In this document: piece by piece, positions 8,178 to 15,207 of the stretch
How positions within the stretch are numbered: the first letter of the stretch is position 1
Layout: each line of letters opens with the position of its first letter
Source of the DNA: MFD01275-c22 sp963705885
GTDB lineage: Bacteria > Actinomycetota > Actinomycetes > JACCUZ01
DNA: 64,000 nt
Assembly: GCA_963705885.1 (NCBI GenBank)
Contig: OY970120.1
Coordinates: 1,860,001-1,924,000, forward strand
Direction: 5' to 3'
The notes under the pieces: model-generated
The model's input: only the letters and a program-made list of their open reading frames with translations
Database searches by the model: none
Told to the model about the DNA's origin: nothing
Made by a program: the position numbers and the translations under genes

Positions 8178-8972
8178 TCAGGCCGCCTGGCAGCCGGGGC
8201 ACCAGAACAGGTTCCGGCCGGCCATGACCTCGGTGGCGACCGGCGTGCCGCAGACCCGGCACGGCAGGCCCGCACGCCGGTAGACGTAGTGCGCCTCCTC
8301 CGCCCACGGCGTGCCGCGGCGCGCCCGGTGGGCCGGCCGGGTCGTCACGATGCGCCCCGCGCGCAGCCCGGCCCGCATGAGGGTGACGAGGTCGGCCCAC
8401 AGGGCGTCGAACTCGGCCTGCGACACCGCGACACCGGGTCGGTGCGGCGAGAGCCCGCCGCGGAAGAGCACCTCGGCCCGGTAGACGTTGCCGACGCCGG
8501 CGACCACGGCCTGGTCCATCAGCAGCCGGCCCACCGACGTCCTGCTGCGGGAGAGCCGGTCCCATGCCCGCCCGGGGTCCGGGCGCCGGCGGAGCGGGTC
8601 GGGGCCGAGGCGGGCCACGAGGGACGCCCGCTCGCCGGACGTCCACACCTCGCAGGCCGTCGCGCCCCGCAGGTCGGCGAACGAACCGTTGCCCTCCAGC
8701 CGCACCCGCACGGCGCCGCGCGGCGGGGGAGCGGGCGCTGCGCCGAACTCCCAGGTGCCGTAGAGCCCGAGGTGGACGTGCAGGTGCAGGCCGCCGGCGA
8801 AGCCGAGGAACAGGTGCTTGCCGTAGGCGTCCGCGCGCTCGAGCTCGCGTCCGTCGAGGAGGGCCGCTCCCTGGGAGAACCGTCCCTGCGGGCTGCTCAC
8901 GGCGAGGCGGCTGCCCCGAAGGCGCGCGCGGTGCTCGCGCGCCTGGCGATGGACGGTGTGACCCTCCGGCAC
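8178..8972 (-). CDS. nei: Fpg/Nei-family DNA glycosylase/AP lyase (Nei-type)
   Basis: 264 residues; removes oxidised bases and cleaves the abasic site. The family needs Pro as residue 2 (the Schiff-base nucleophile) followed by Glu3. The GTG at 8972 gives M-P-E-G-H-T, whereas the GTG two codons upstream (8978) would bury the Pro, so 8972 is the start. A helix-two-turn-helix region contains VAGVGNVYRAEVLF, and a C-terminal zinc finger has CRVC...CPGC ligands. PEGHTVHR resembles actinobacterial Nei enzymes more than MutM. Standalone minus-strand gene converging with the carbonic anhydrase. Confidence 0.93.
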   Translation of the reverse strand: MPEGHTVHRQAREHRARLRGSRLAVSSPQGRFSQGAALLDGRELERADAYGKHLFLGFAGGLHLHVHLGLYGTWEFGAAPAPPPRGAVRVRLEGNGSFADLRGATACEVWTSGERASLVARLGPDPLRRRPDPGRAWDRLSRSRTSVGRLLMDQAVVAGVGNVYRAEVLFRGGLSPHRPGVAVSQAEFDALWADLVTLMRAGLRAGRIVTTRPAHRARRGTPWAEEAHYVYRRAGLPCRVCGTPVATEVMAGRNLFWCPGCQAA

Positions 8973-9019
8973 CCGCACACCGTAGAGGCGCGGGCCGGCC
9001 GGTCAGCGAAGGGGACGGC

Positions 9020-9211
9020 TTACTGCACCCACCAGTGCACGGCGGGCGCGCCCTCCTGAGCCAGGATCTCGGCCGACGCCGGACCGTCGGACGCGCGCAG
9101 GTCGCACAGCAGCGACAGCGGCACGTGGTCGTGAAGCATCGTCATCACGGTCTTGTCGGTCAGGTTGATCGTCGTCGTCTCGTCGTTCGCCGTCGCCATC
9201 ACCGTCTCCAT
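9020..9211 (-). CDS. Small conserved acidic protein of unknown function
   Basis: About 63 residues with a hydrophobic centre (VMTMLHDHVPLSLLCDL) and a C-terminal Trp-Trp. It starts at ATG 9211 (GAGGA just upstream); a second ATG at 9199 has GGAG 5 nt upstream and is equally possible. Codon use and the Thr/Leu-rich pattern look coding, and I recall similar small proteins in other actinobacteria, but no function is recognised. It lies 3' of csp on the same strand, separated by the csp terminator, so it has its own promoter in 9212-9347. Confidence 0.6.
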   Translation of the reverse strand: METVMATANDETTTINLTDKTVMTMLHDHVPLSLLCDLRASDGPASAEILAQEGAPAVHWWVQ

Positions 9212-9347
9212 CGTCCTCACGTCCTCACGGTCGTGATCCCCCGAGCACCTGCCTGCCGGATCTCGGCTGGCCACATGGGACTACGGGACGAATATCGACC
9301 GGCCCGAGTCGGCCATTGAGAGATGGTCCGTAAAGGTCGGGTAAAGA

Positions 9348-9386
9348 GCGAGCGCCCGCCCCCCGCGAAGGGGGACGGGCGCTCGC
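9348..9386 (-). terminator. Rho-independent terminator of the cold shock gene
   Basis: An 11-bp perfect stem (9348-9358 with 9376-9386, GCGAGCGCCCG arms) encloses a further C5/G5 inner stem. On the minus strand it is followed by TCTTTA. It lies 15 nt after the csp stop codon. Confidence 0.75.
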
Positions 9387-9401
9387 CACGACGTCTGCTG
9401 A

Positions 9402-9605
9402 TCAGATGGGGCGCACCTGGTCGGCCTGCGGGCCGCGCTGGCCCTGCGTGACCTCGAACTCGACGCGCTGGTTCTCGTCGAGCGACTTGTAGCCGTCAGC
9501 CTGGATGGCCGAGAAGTGGACGAAGACGTCGGGGCCTCCGCCGTCCTGAGCGATGAAGCCGAAGCCCTTCTCGGCGTTGAACCACTTGACCGTGCCCTGT
9601 GCCAC
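9402..9605 (-). CDS. cspA: Cold shock protein (CspA family)
   Basis: 67 residues, the standard actinobacterial size. A single OB-fold with RNA-binding motifs KGFGFI (RNP1) and DVFVHF (RNP2); binds single-stranded RNA/DNA and melts mRNA structure. The GTG at 9605 has AAGGAG 6 nt upstream; the longer in-frame start at 9761 would add unrelated sequence. The 215-nt gap to galM leaves room for the long structured 5' leader typical of csp mRNAs. A strong terminator follows. Confidence 0.95.
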   Translation of the reverse strand: MAQGTVKWFNAEKGFGFIAQDGGGPDVFVHFSAIQADGYKSLDENQRVEFEVTQGQRGPQADQVRPI

Positions 9606-9820
9606 TGTTTCTCCTTCGGAGGAAACGAAGTTCGGACGCCGCACCGTGCGGCGACCGGGTCGAGAGATCGCGTCCCCTTCGGGGCCTGACAGCGCCAGGG
9701 CCAACTCATCAGAGACGCCCGAGCCGATGAGCAGCGCGGGCGTGTCCAGACTACGAGGCACTCACTACTTCCAACCGGGGACAACGCTAGGACATGGGGA
9801 CCCCGATGTCCACGCCGCCC

Positions 9821-10735
9821 TCATCCGGCGTGGATGCCCCAGGTCATCTCGTGCTCGTCCCCGGGCTCGAGGACGACCAGCCCCGTGCCGTCGACGAAGG
9901 CGTTCGCCGGGCAGGTCATGGCCTCCACGGCAAGCGCGGCGCGGCGCCTGGCGGGGTCGGCCAGCGTCTCGCCGCTGAAGACCTGCAGGTAGTCGGCGCC
10001 CGGGCCGGCCCACACCGAGACGGCCCGGTCCCCGCTCGTGTCCTGCAGCCGCACGGTGGCGCGCCCGTCGGTGCCGCGCTCGAGGTCGCCGAAGGCGGTG
10101 TCGAGGACCAGGTCGCCGACCGGGCGAGGGGTGCGGAAGTCGTAGGCCGTGCCCGCCACCGGCTCCGCTCCTGTCGGGATGCCGCGCTCGTCGGTCACGA
10201 GCCGCTTCCCCGCCGGGACCGTGAGCACCACGTCGTCGACGCGCGCGCCGACCGTGACGTAGGGATGCTGTCCCGCGCCGTAGGGGGCGGCGAGCTCACC
10301 GTCGTTGCGGGCTTGCAGCGCGACGTGCAGCCCGTCGTCGTCGAGGCGGTACGCCGCGCGCAGCCGGAGGAGGAACGGGTAGCCCGGCTGCGGCCAGACC
10401 GTTGTCGTGAGCGCGGCCCGGTCCTCGCCGCGCTCGTCGAGGTCCCAGCCAACCCAGCGGACGAGCCCGTGGATCGCGTTGCGGTTGTCGACCTCGGTCA
10501 CGGAGAGCTGGTGGTCCCTGCCGGCGAACGAGTAGCGGCCGTCGCGGACCCGGTTGGGCCACGGGGCGAGCACCTGGCCACGCCCGCCGTCGGGGGCGGC
10601 GCTCTCCGGGAACCCGTCCAGGACGGGACGTGCCGCCACCTCGTAGGTCCTCAGGGTGGCGCCCAGCTGGGTGACCACGGCGACCTGGTCGCCGTAGGAG
10701 ATCTCGTGCTGCGTCCCCGTCGGCGCCGTGGTCAT
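9821..10735 (-). CDS. galM: Aldose 1-epimerase (mutarotase) family protein
   Basis: 304 residues. It interconverts alpha and beta anomers of aldohexoses in the cytoplasm. The catalytic His region is NRNAIHGLVRW, the second conserved His is in GAGQHPYV, and the C-terminal SGETL supplies the catalytic Glu. The ATG at 10735 follows a non-coding stretch, and upstream extension would run antisense through the SQR gene. It is divergent from the SQR operon with a 174-bp shared promoter region. No sugar-catabolic neighbours are adjacent. Confidence 0.88.
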   Translation of the reverse strand: MTTAPTGTQHEISYGDQVAVVTQLGATLRTYEVAARPVLDGFPESAAPDGGRGQVLAPWPNRVRDGRYSFAGRDHQLSVTEVDNRNAIHGLVRWVGWDLDERGEDRAALTTTVWPQPGYPFLLRLRAAYRLDDDGLHVALQARNDGELAAPYGAGQHPYVTVGARVDDVVLTVPAGKRLVTDERGIPTGAEPVAGTAYDFRTPRPVGDLVLDTAFGDLERGTDGRATVRLQDTSGDRAVSVWAGPGADYLQVFSGETLADPARRRAALAVEAMTCPANAFVDGTGLVVLEPGDEHEMTWGIHAG

Positions 10736-10909
10736 GCCCGCATCATGGCCCCGCCGTCCACTCCCGTCGACCGCCGCCGCGGCCGTCCCTGTCCGGGGTC
10801 CGTGCACCAGGCAGGGCAGAAGGTCCCGAGGACCAGGGTCCCGCGGCCGGTCCGCCACGTGCCCGGCCCACCTAGCGTCGGGCTGACAGAAGAGCCGAGG
10901 AGGCATGCG

Positions 10910-12154
10910 ATGAGACGTCTGGTGGTCCTGGGCGCCGGCACGGCGGGCACGATGGTGGTCAACAAGCTGCGCCACCGGCTCGGCCACGACTGGGAGATCA
11001 CGGTCGTCGAGCAGAGCGACCTGCACCACTACCAGCCGGGGTACCTGTTCCTGCCCTTCGGGACGTACGGGCCCTCCGACGTCGTGAAGCCGACGCGGGC
11101 CTTCGTGCCCGACGGTGTGAACCTGGACAGCGCGGTGGTAGACCGGGTCGACCCCGAGCACCACGTCGTGCTCCTCGACGACGGCCGCCGGCTGCCGTAC
11201 GACTACCTCGTCATCGCGACAGGGACGCAGCCGCGACCCGACCAGACGCCCGGCATGCTCGACGGCGGGCAGTGGCGCGACAGCATCCACGAGTTCTACA
11301 CCTTCGACGGGGCGATGGCGCTGCGGGAGAAGCTGCGCGGCTTCACCGGCGGCCGCGTCGTGGTGCACGTGGTCGAGATGCCGATCAAGTGCCCCGTCGC
11401 GCCGCTGGAGTTCGCCTTCCTCGCGGAGGCCTTCTTCCGGGGCGCCGGCATGCGTGACCGCGTCGAGCTCAGCTACGTCACGCCGCTCCCGGGGGCGTTC
11501 ACCCAGCCCATCGCCTCGGCCCGGCTGGGCGGGATGCTCGACGACCGCAAGATCGCCCTCGAGTCCGACTTCGTGGTCGAGCGGGTCGACGCCGCCAACC
11601 GCACGCTGGTGTCCTACGACGACCGCGAGGTGCCCTACGACCTGCTGGTCACCGTCCCGCTGAACATGGGGGCCGAGTTCGTCGCGCGCTCGGGGCTGGG
11701 TGACGAGCTCAACTACGTGCCCGTTGACCGGCACACGATGCTGTCCACCGCGCACGACGACATCTTCGCCGTCGGTGACGCCTCGGACATCCCCACCTCG
11801 AAGGCGGGGTCCGTCGCGCACTTCTCGGTCGAGGTGTTCGTCGACAACTTCCTCGAGCACGTCGACGGCCGCCCGATGACCGGGAGCTTCGACGGGCACG
11901 CCAACTGCTACGTCGAGGCCGGCGACGGCAAGGCGCTCCTCATCGACTTCAACTACGACACCGAGCCGCTGCCCGGCACCTACCCGGTGCCGCACGTCGG
12001 CCCGTTCCACCTGCTCGAGGAGACCAGGACGAACCACTGGGGCAAGCTCGCCTTCCGGTGGATGTACTGGAACCTCCTCCTGCCCGGACGCCGGATCCCG
12101 CTGCCCGCCCACATGTCGATGGCGGGCAAGACCCTCGAGAAGCAGGAGAGCTGA
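10910..12154 (+). CDS. sqr: Sulfide:quinone oxidoreductase-like FAD enzyme
   Basis: 414 residues. The N-terminal FAD-binding motif GAGTAGTMVVNKL lies at residues ~8-20, a second Rossmann segment spans the middle, and the FAD-contacting VGDASD lies near residue 285. The protein has only two cysteines, Cys161 (IKCPVAP) and Cys333 (NCYVE), placed like the two redox cysteines of archaeal-type SQRs that pass sulfur and electrons to FAD. It would oxidise H2S to (poly)sulfide at the membrane with quinone as acceptor. ATG 10910 has GAGGAGG 6 nt upstream. First gene of a tight operon with a TusE-like and a DsrE2-like protein, which could take up the product sulfur. Confidence 0.88.
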   Translation: MRRLVVLGAGTAGTMVVNKLRHRLGHDWEITVVEQSDLHHYQPGYLFLPFGTYGPSDVVKPTRAFVPDGVNLDSAVVDRVDPEHHVVLLDDGRRLPYDYLVIATGTQPRPDQTPGMLDGGQWRDSIHEFYTFDGAMALREKLRGFTGGRVVVHVVEMPIKCPVAPLEFAFLAEAFFRGAGMRDRVELSYVTPLPGAFTQPIASARLGGMLDDRKIALESDFVVERVDAANRTLVSYDDREVPYDLLVTVPLNMGAEFVARSGLGDELNYVPVDRHTMLSTAHDDIFAVGDASDIPTSKAGSVAHFSVEVFVDNFLEHVDGRPMTGSFDGHANCYVEAGDGKALLIDFNYDTEPLPGTYPVPHVGPFHLLEETRTNHWGKLAFRWMYWNLLLPGRRIPLPAHMSMAGKTLEKQES

Positions 12155-12155
12155 C

Positions 12156-12470
12156 ATGCCCGTGACCACCATTGCCGGACACGACGTCCACGTGGACGAC
12201 GAGGGATTCCTCACGTCCTACGACGAGTGGGACGAGGGGCTCGCGAAGTCGCTGGCCGACCAGATCGGCATCGAGCTGGGTGAGGAGCACCTCGAGGTCC
12301 TGCGTTTCCTGCGCGAGGACTTCACCCAGAAGGGCGAGACCGCGACCCTGCGGCGAGTGTCCACCGTGGCGGGGGTGCCGACCAAGCGCCTGTTCGAGCT
12401 GTTCCCCAAGAAGCCGGCGAAGAAGATGGCCTACGTCGCCGGTCTGCCCAAGCCACGCGGCTGCGTCTGA
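12156..12470 (+). CDS. tusE: TusE/DsrC-like sulfur carrier protein
   Basis: 104 residues matching the small DsrC/TusE fold. The C-terminal arm ends GLPKPRGCV, with the invariant penultimate Cys103 that carries a persulfide. True DsrC has a second Cys ten residues before this one; here the corresponding position is Ala (KKMAYVAG), so the protein is TusE-type with one reactive Cys. It starts 1 nt after the SQR stop with GGAG upstream. It probably accepts sulfane sulfur from SQR/DsrE2 and relays it onward. No dsrAB or tusBCD is in the window. Partner inferred from position only. Confidence 0.88.
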   Translation: MPVTTIAGHDVHVDDEGFLTSYDEWDEGLAKSLADQIGIELGEEHLEVLRFLREDFTQKGETATLRRVSTVAGVPTKRLFELFPKKPAKKMAYVAGLPKPRGCV

Positions 12471-12487
12471 GACCCGGAGGAGACGTC

Positions 12488-12994
12488 ATGACCACCGACA
12501 CCGCCCCGATCCTTCCGACCTTCGACGACACGTCGACCGACCGCAAGCTGGCGATCATCTGCTCCAAGGGCACGCTCGACATGGCCTACCCCGGGCTGAT
12601 CCTCGCCAACGCCGCGCTCGGCGAGGGTGTCGAGACGCACCTGTTCTTCACCTTCTGGGGCTTCGACCTGGTGAACAAGAAGACGATGCACGACCTCAAG
12701 TTCACGATGCTCGGCAACACCGCGACCCACATGCCGCAGGGCCTCGGCGGCCTTCCCGGGATGACCGCGATGGCCACGTCCCGGCTGAAGAAGTCGATCG
12801 CCGAGGTCGGCGTGCCCGAGGTCCCCGAGCTGCTGGAGCAGATCGTGGACTCCGGCGGGCACCTGTGGGCCTGCCGCATGTCGGCCGAGATGAACCACCT
12901 CACGATGGACGACCTGACGGACGGCGTCGAGGCGATCATCAGCGCTGGTGACTTCATCGAGAAGACCGAGGGAGCGCAGGTCATCTTCGTCTGA
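12488..12994 (+). CDS. DsrE2-like (DsrE/F family) sulfurtransferase
   Basis: 168 residues. KLAIICSKGTLDMAYPGLILANAA and LFFTFWGFDL are characteristic of the DsrE2/peroxiredoxin-like DsrE family. The conserved active cysteine is Cys129 in ACRMS; another Cys is at residue 25. It lacks the N-terminal membrane spans of some DsrE2 proteins, so it should be cytoplasmic, although hydrophobic patches may let it contact the membrane. GGAGGAG lies 5 nt before the ATG. Third gene of the SQR operon; it probably relays persulfide sulfur between SQR/rhodanese and the TusE-like carrier. Confidence 0.85.
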   Translation: MTTDTAPILPTFDDTSTDRKLAIICSKGTLDMAYPGLILANAALGEGVETHLFFTFWGFDLVNKKTMHDLKFTMLGNTATHMPQGLGGLPGMTAMATSRLKKSIAEVGVPEVPELLEQIVDSGGHLWACRMSAEMNHLTMDDLTDGVEAIISAGDFIEKTEGAQVIFV

Positions 12995-13236
12995 GCGAGC
13001 CAGTGGCTGGCGGCTGTGACGTTGCGCACGTCTGGTGCTTGGCCGCGCGTGAGGCGGACCTGACCGGCCCACACGGACGATAGGCTTCGACCAGACTTGG
13101 TGCGGTCGTCGAGCGAGGCCGCGCGGTGCGCTTCTCGCCGGTGACGGCGAGCCCGCGTGCCTGCCGTCGGTTTCAGTGCATGTCCCACGATGCCGATGTC
13201 GTCGTTCTACCAGACCGTCACATCGCGAAGGACTTC

Positions 13237-14781
13237 ATGCCCTCCGGCGCCTCACGCCCACCCGTCCGCCCGTCCACCCCGTCCAACACCGGACCGATCG
13301 CCCGGCTCCGGCTCGGGCAGCCGTCGCGCCCCGAGTGGCTCTCGCCGCGCGTGGCGCGCACCGAGGCGCTCGCCGGCCTGGTGGTCGCGCTGGCGCTCAT
13401 CCCCGAGGCGATCTCGTTCTCGATCCTGGCCGGGGTGGACCCGCGCGTCGGGCTGTTCGCCTCGTTCACGATGGCGGTCACCATCGCCTTCACCGGCGGC
13501 CGCCCGGCGATGATCTCGGCCGCCACCGGTGCGATCGCGCTGGTCGTGGCTCCGCTGGCGAGGGAGCACGGCCTCGACCACCTGATCGCCGCGGTGATCC
13601 TGGGCGGCCTGATCCAGGTCGCGCTCGCGGCGGTGGGCGCCGCCCGGCTGATGCGGTTCGTGCCGCGCAGCGTCATGGTCGGCTTCGTCAACGCGCTGGC
13701 GATCCTCATCCTCCTCGCGCAGGTGCCGCACCTCGTCGACGTCCCGTGGGTGGTCTACCCCCTGGTCGGTCTCGCACTGGCCATCATCGTCGGCCTGCCG
13801 CGGCTGACGCGCGCCGTGCCCGCACCGCTGGTCGCCATCGTCGTGCTCACGGTGGTCACCACTGCTGCAGCCGTGGCCGTCCCCACGGTCGGCGACGAGG
13901 GCGAGCTGCCCGGGTCGCTGCCGAGGTTCGGCATCCCCGACGTGCCCTACGACCTGGAGACCCTGCGGACCATCGCGCCGTACGCGCTGGCGCTCGCCCT
14001 CGTCGGGCTGATGGAGTCGCTGATGACGGCCAAGATCGTCGACGACATCACGGACACGCACTCGTCCAAGACCCGCGAGTCCTGGGGCCAGGGGGTCGCC
14101 AACACCGTCACCGGGCTCTTCGGAGGAATGGGCGGCTGCGCCATGATCGGCCAGACGATGATCAACGTGAAGACCTCCGGTGCCCGGACCCGCCTGTCGA
14201 CCTTCCTCGCCGGTGTCTTCCTGCTGGTGCTCGTCGTCGTGCTCGGGCCGCTCGTGGCGACCATCCCGATGGCGGCGCTGGTCGCGGTGATGATCGTGGT
14301 CGCGGCGTTGACGTTCGACTGGCACAGCGTCGCGCCGGCCACGCTGCGCCGCATGCCGCGCAGCGAGACGTCGGTGATGCTCGTCACCGTCGCGGTCGTG
14401 GTGATCACGCACAACCTGGCGTACGGCGTGCTGGCCGGCACGCTGACCGCGATGATGCTGTTCGCCCGTCGCGTGGCTCACCTGGTCGACGTGACCTCCG
14501 TGACCGACCCGGACGGCCACGAGGTCATCTACTCGGTGCACGGTGAGCTGTTCTTCGCCAGCAGCAACGACTTCGTCACCCAGTTCGACTACGCGCAGGA
14601 CCCCGACCGGGTCGTCATCGACCTCTCCGAGTCCCACGTGTGGGACGCCTCGTCGGTGGCGGCGCTGGACGCGGTCACCCACAAGTACGCGCGACGCGGC
14701 AAGACCGTGCGCATCCTCGGCCTGAACAAGGCCAGCGGCAGCATGCACGACCGGCTGACCGGACAGCTCTCCAGCCACTGA
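13237..14781 (+). CDS. SulP-family anion transporter with STAS domain (second copy)
   Basis: 514 residues from ATG 13237, which has GAAGGA 5 nt upstream; in-frame alternatives at 13180 and 13126 add a poorly conserved leader. EALAGLVVALALIPEAISFSIL is the SulP entry motif, and about ten membrane spans end near residue 415. The C-terminal STAS domain (RVVIDLSESHVWDASSVAALD) is better preserved than in the first copy. Position after the sulfide-oxidation operon suggests sulfate or sulfite movement, but substrate cannot be told from sequence. A 242-bp gap separates it from the operon, so it probably has its own promoter. Confidence 0.9.
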   Translation: MPSGASRPPVRPSTPSNTGPIARLRLGQPSRPEWLSPRVARTEALAGLVVALALIPEAISFSILAGVDPRVGLFASFTMAVTIAFTGGRPAMISAATGAIALVVAPLAREHGLDHLIAAVILGGLIQVALAAVGAARLMRFVPRSVMVGFVNALAILILLAQVPHLVDVPWVVYPLVGLALAIIVGLPRLTRAVPAPLVAIVVLTVVTTAAAVAVPTVGDEGELPGSLPRFGIPDVPYDLETLRTIAPYALALALVGLMESLMTAKIVDDITDTHSSKTRESWGQGVANTVTGLFGGMGGCAMIGQTMINVKTSGARTRLSTFLAGVFLLVLVVVLGPLVATIPMAALVAVMIVVAALTFDWHSVAPATLRRMPRSETSVMLVTVAVVVITHNLAYGVLAGTLTAMMLFARRVAHLVDVTSVTDPDGHEVIYSVHGELFFASSNDFVTQFDYAQDPDRVVIDLSESHVWDASSVAALDAVTHKYARRGKTVRILGLNKASGSMHDRLTGQLSSH

Positions 14782-14791
14782 CCTCGGGTCC

Positions 14792-14811
14792 GGGCCCCCG
14801 GTCAGGGGCCC
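14792..14811. terminator. Possible bidirectional terminator between convergent genes
   Basis: A GGGCCCC / GGGGCCC 7-bp stem with a 6-nt loop between the 3' ends of the SulP gene (plus) and the propeptide-like gene (minus). It overlaps the stop of the latter. No clear T-run on either side. Confidence 0.4.
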
Positions 14812-15164
14812 GTCGGGCCGAAGTCCGGTGGGGGCGTGAGCACCACGGTGTCCACCCACCGCGCGACGGCGTCCGGCAGCGGGTCAAGCGGCAGGGCGGT
14901 CTCGGCCTCGACCGGCAGGTCCGTCGTGGCGGTCGACGGCCACAGCGCGCCGAAGGCCTCTCCGGAGCCGCTCACGGCGAACGAGATGCCGACCGCCGGC
15001 CCCGTCTCGAGCCCGTGGTCGCGGAACCAGGCAGTGAGCGTCTCCACGACGTCGGGCGTCGCGTCGGGGCGGGGGATGTCCGCAGCCGTGCCCGGCGGGG
15101 CGGCGTCGCCGCCCGCGCCGCTGTGCCGCAGGACGACGAGGGCCGACACGAGACGGGTCTCCAC
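14802..15164 (-). CDS. Small protein resembling a detached protease propeptide
   Basis: 120 residues, GTG start, 43 nt downstream of the S8 peptidase stop on the same strand. Residues ~39-76 read as helix, Gly-Leu turn, then beta strand ISFAVSGSGEAFGALWP. The same arrangement occurs in the peptidase's own N-terminal region (residues ~80-116, with GFQV, TINIAGAPGLYERAFG) and in sedolisin/kumamolisin prodomains. A standalone propeptide could act as a chaperone or inhibitor of the neighbouring peptidase. This is an inference from pattern similarity by eye; an unrelated small protein is possible. Confidence 0.55.
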   Translation of the reverse strand: METRLVSALVVLRHSGAGGDAAPPGTAADIPRPDATPDVVETLTAWFRDHGLETGPAVGISFAVSGSGEAFGALWPSTATTDLPVEAETALPLDPLPDAVARWVDTVVLTPPPDFGPTGP

Positions 15165-15207
15165 GGGCTCATCATGAACCCGTCCGGGCCGGGAGGCGTC
15201 GAGGGCC

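Noticed and set aside
9794..10909. N-terminal extension of the SQR frame
   Set aside because: The upstream open frame is antisense to galM; a strong ribosome site and the FAD-binding start place the SQR start at 10910.
12156..12470. Calling this gene dsrC
   Set aside because: The second C-terminal cysteine needed for DsrC trisulfide chemistry is replaced by Ala and dsrAB is absent, so TusE-like is the safer name.
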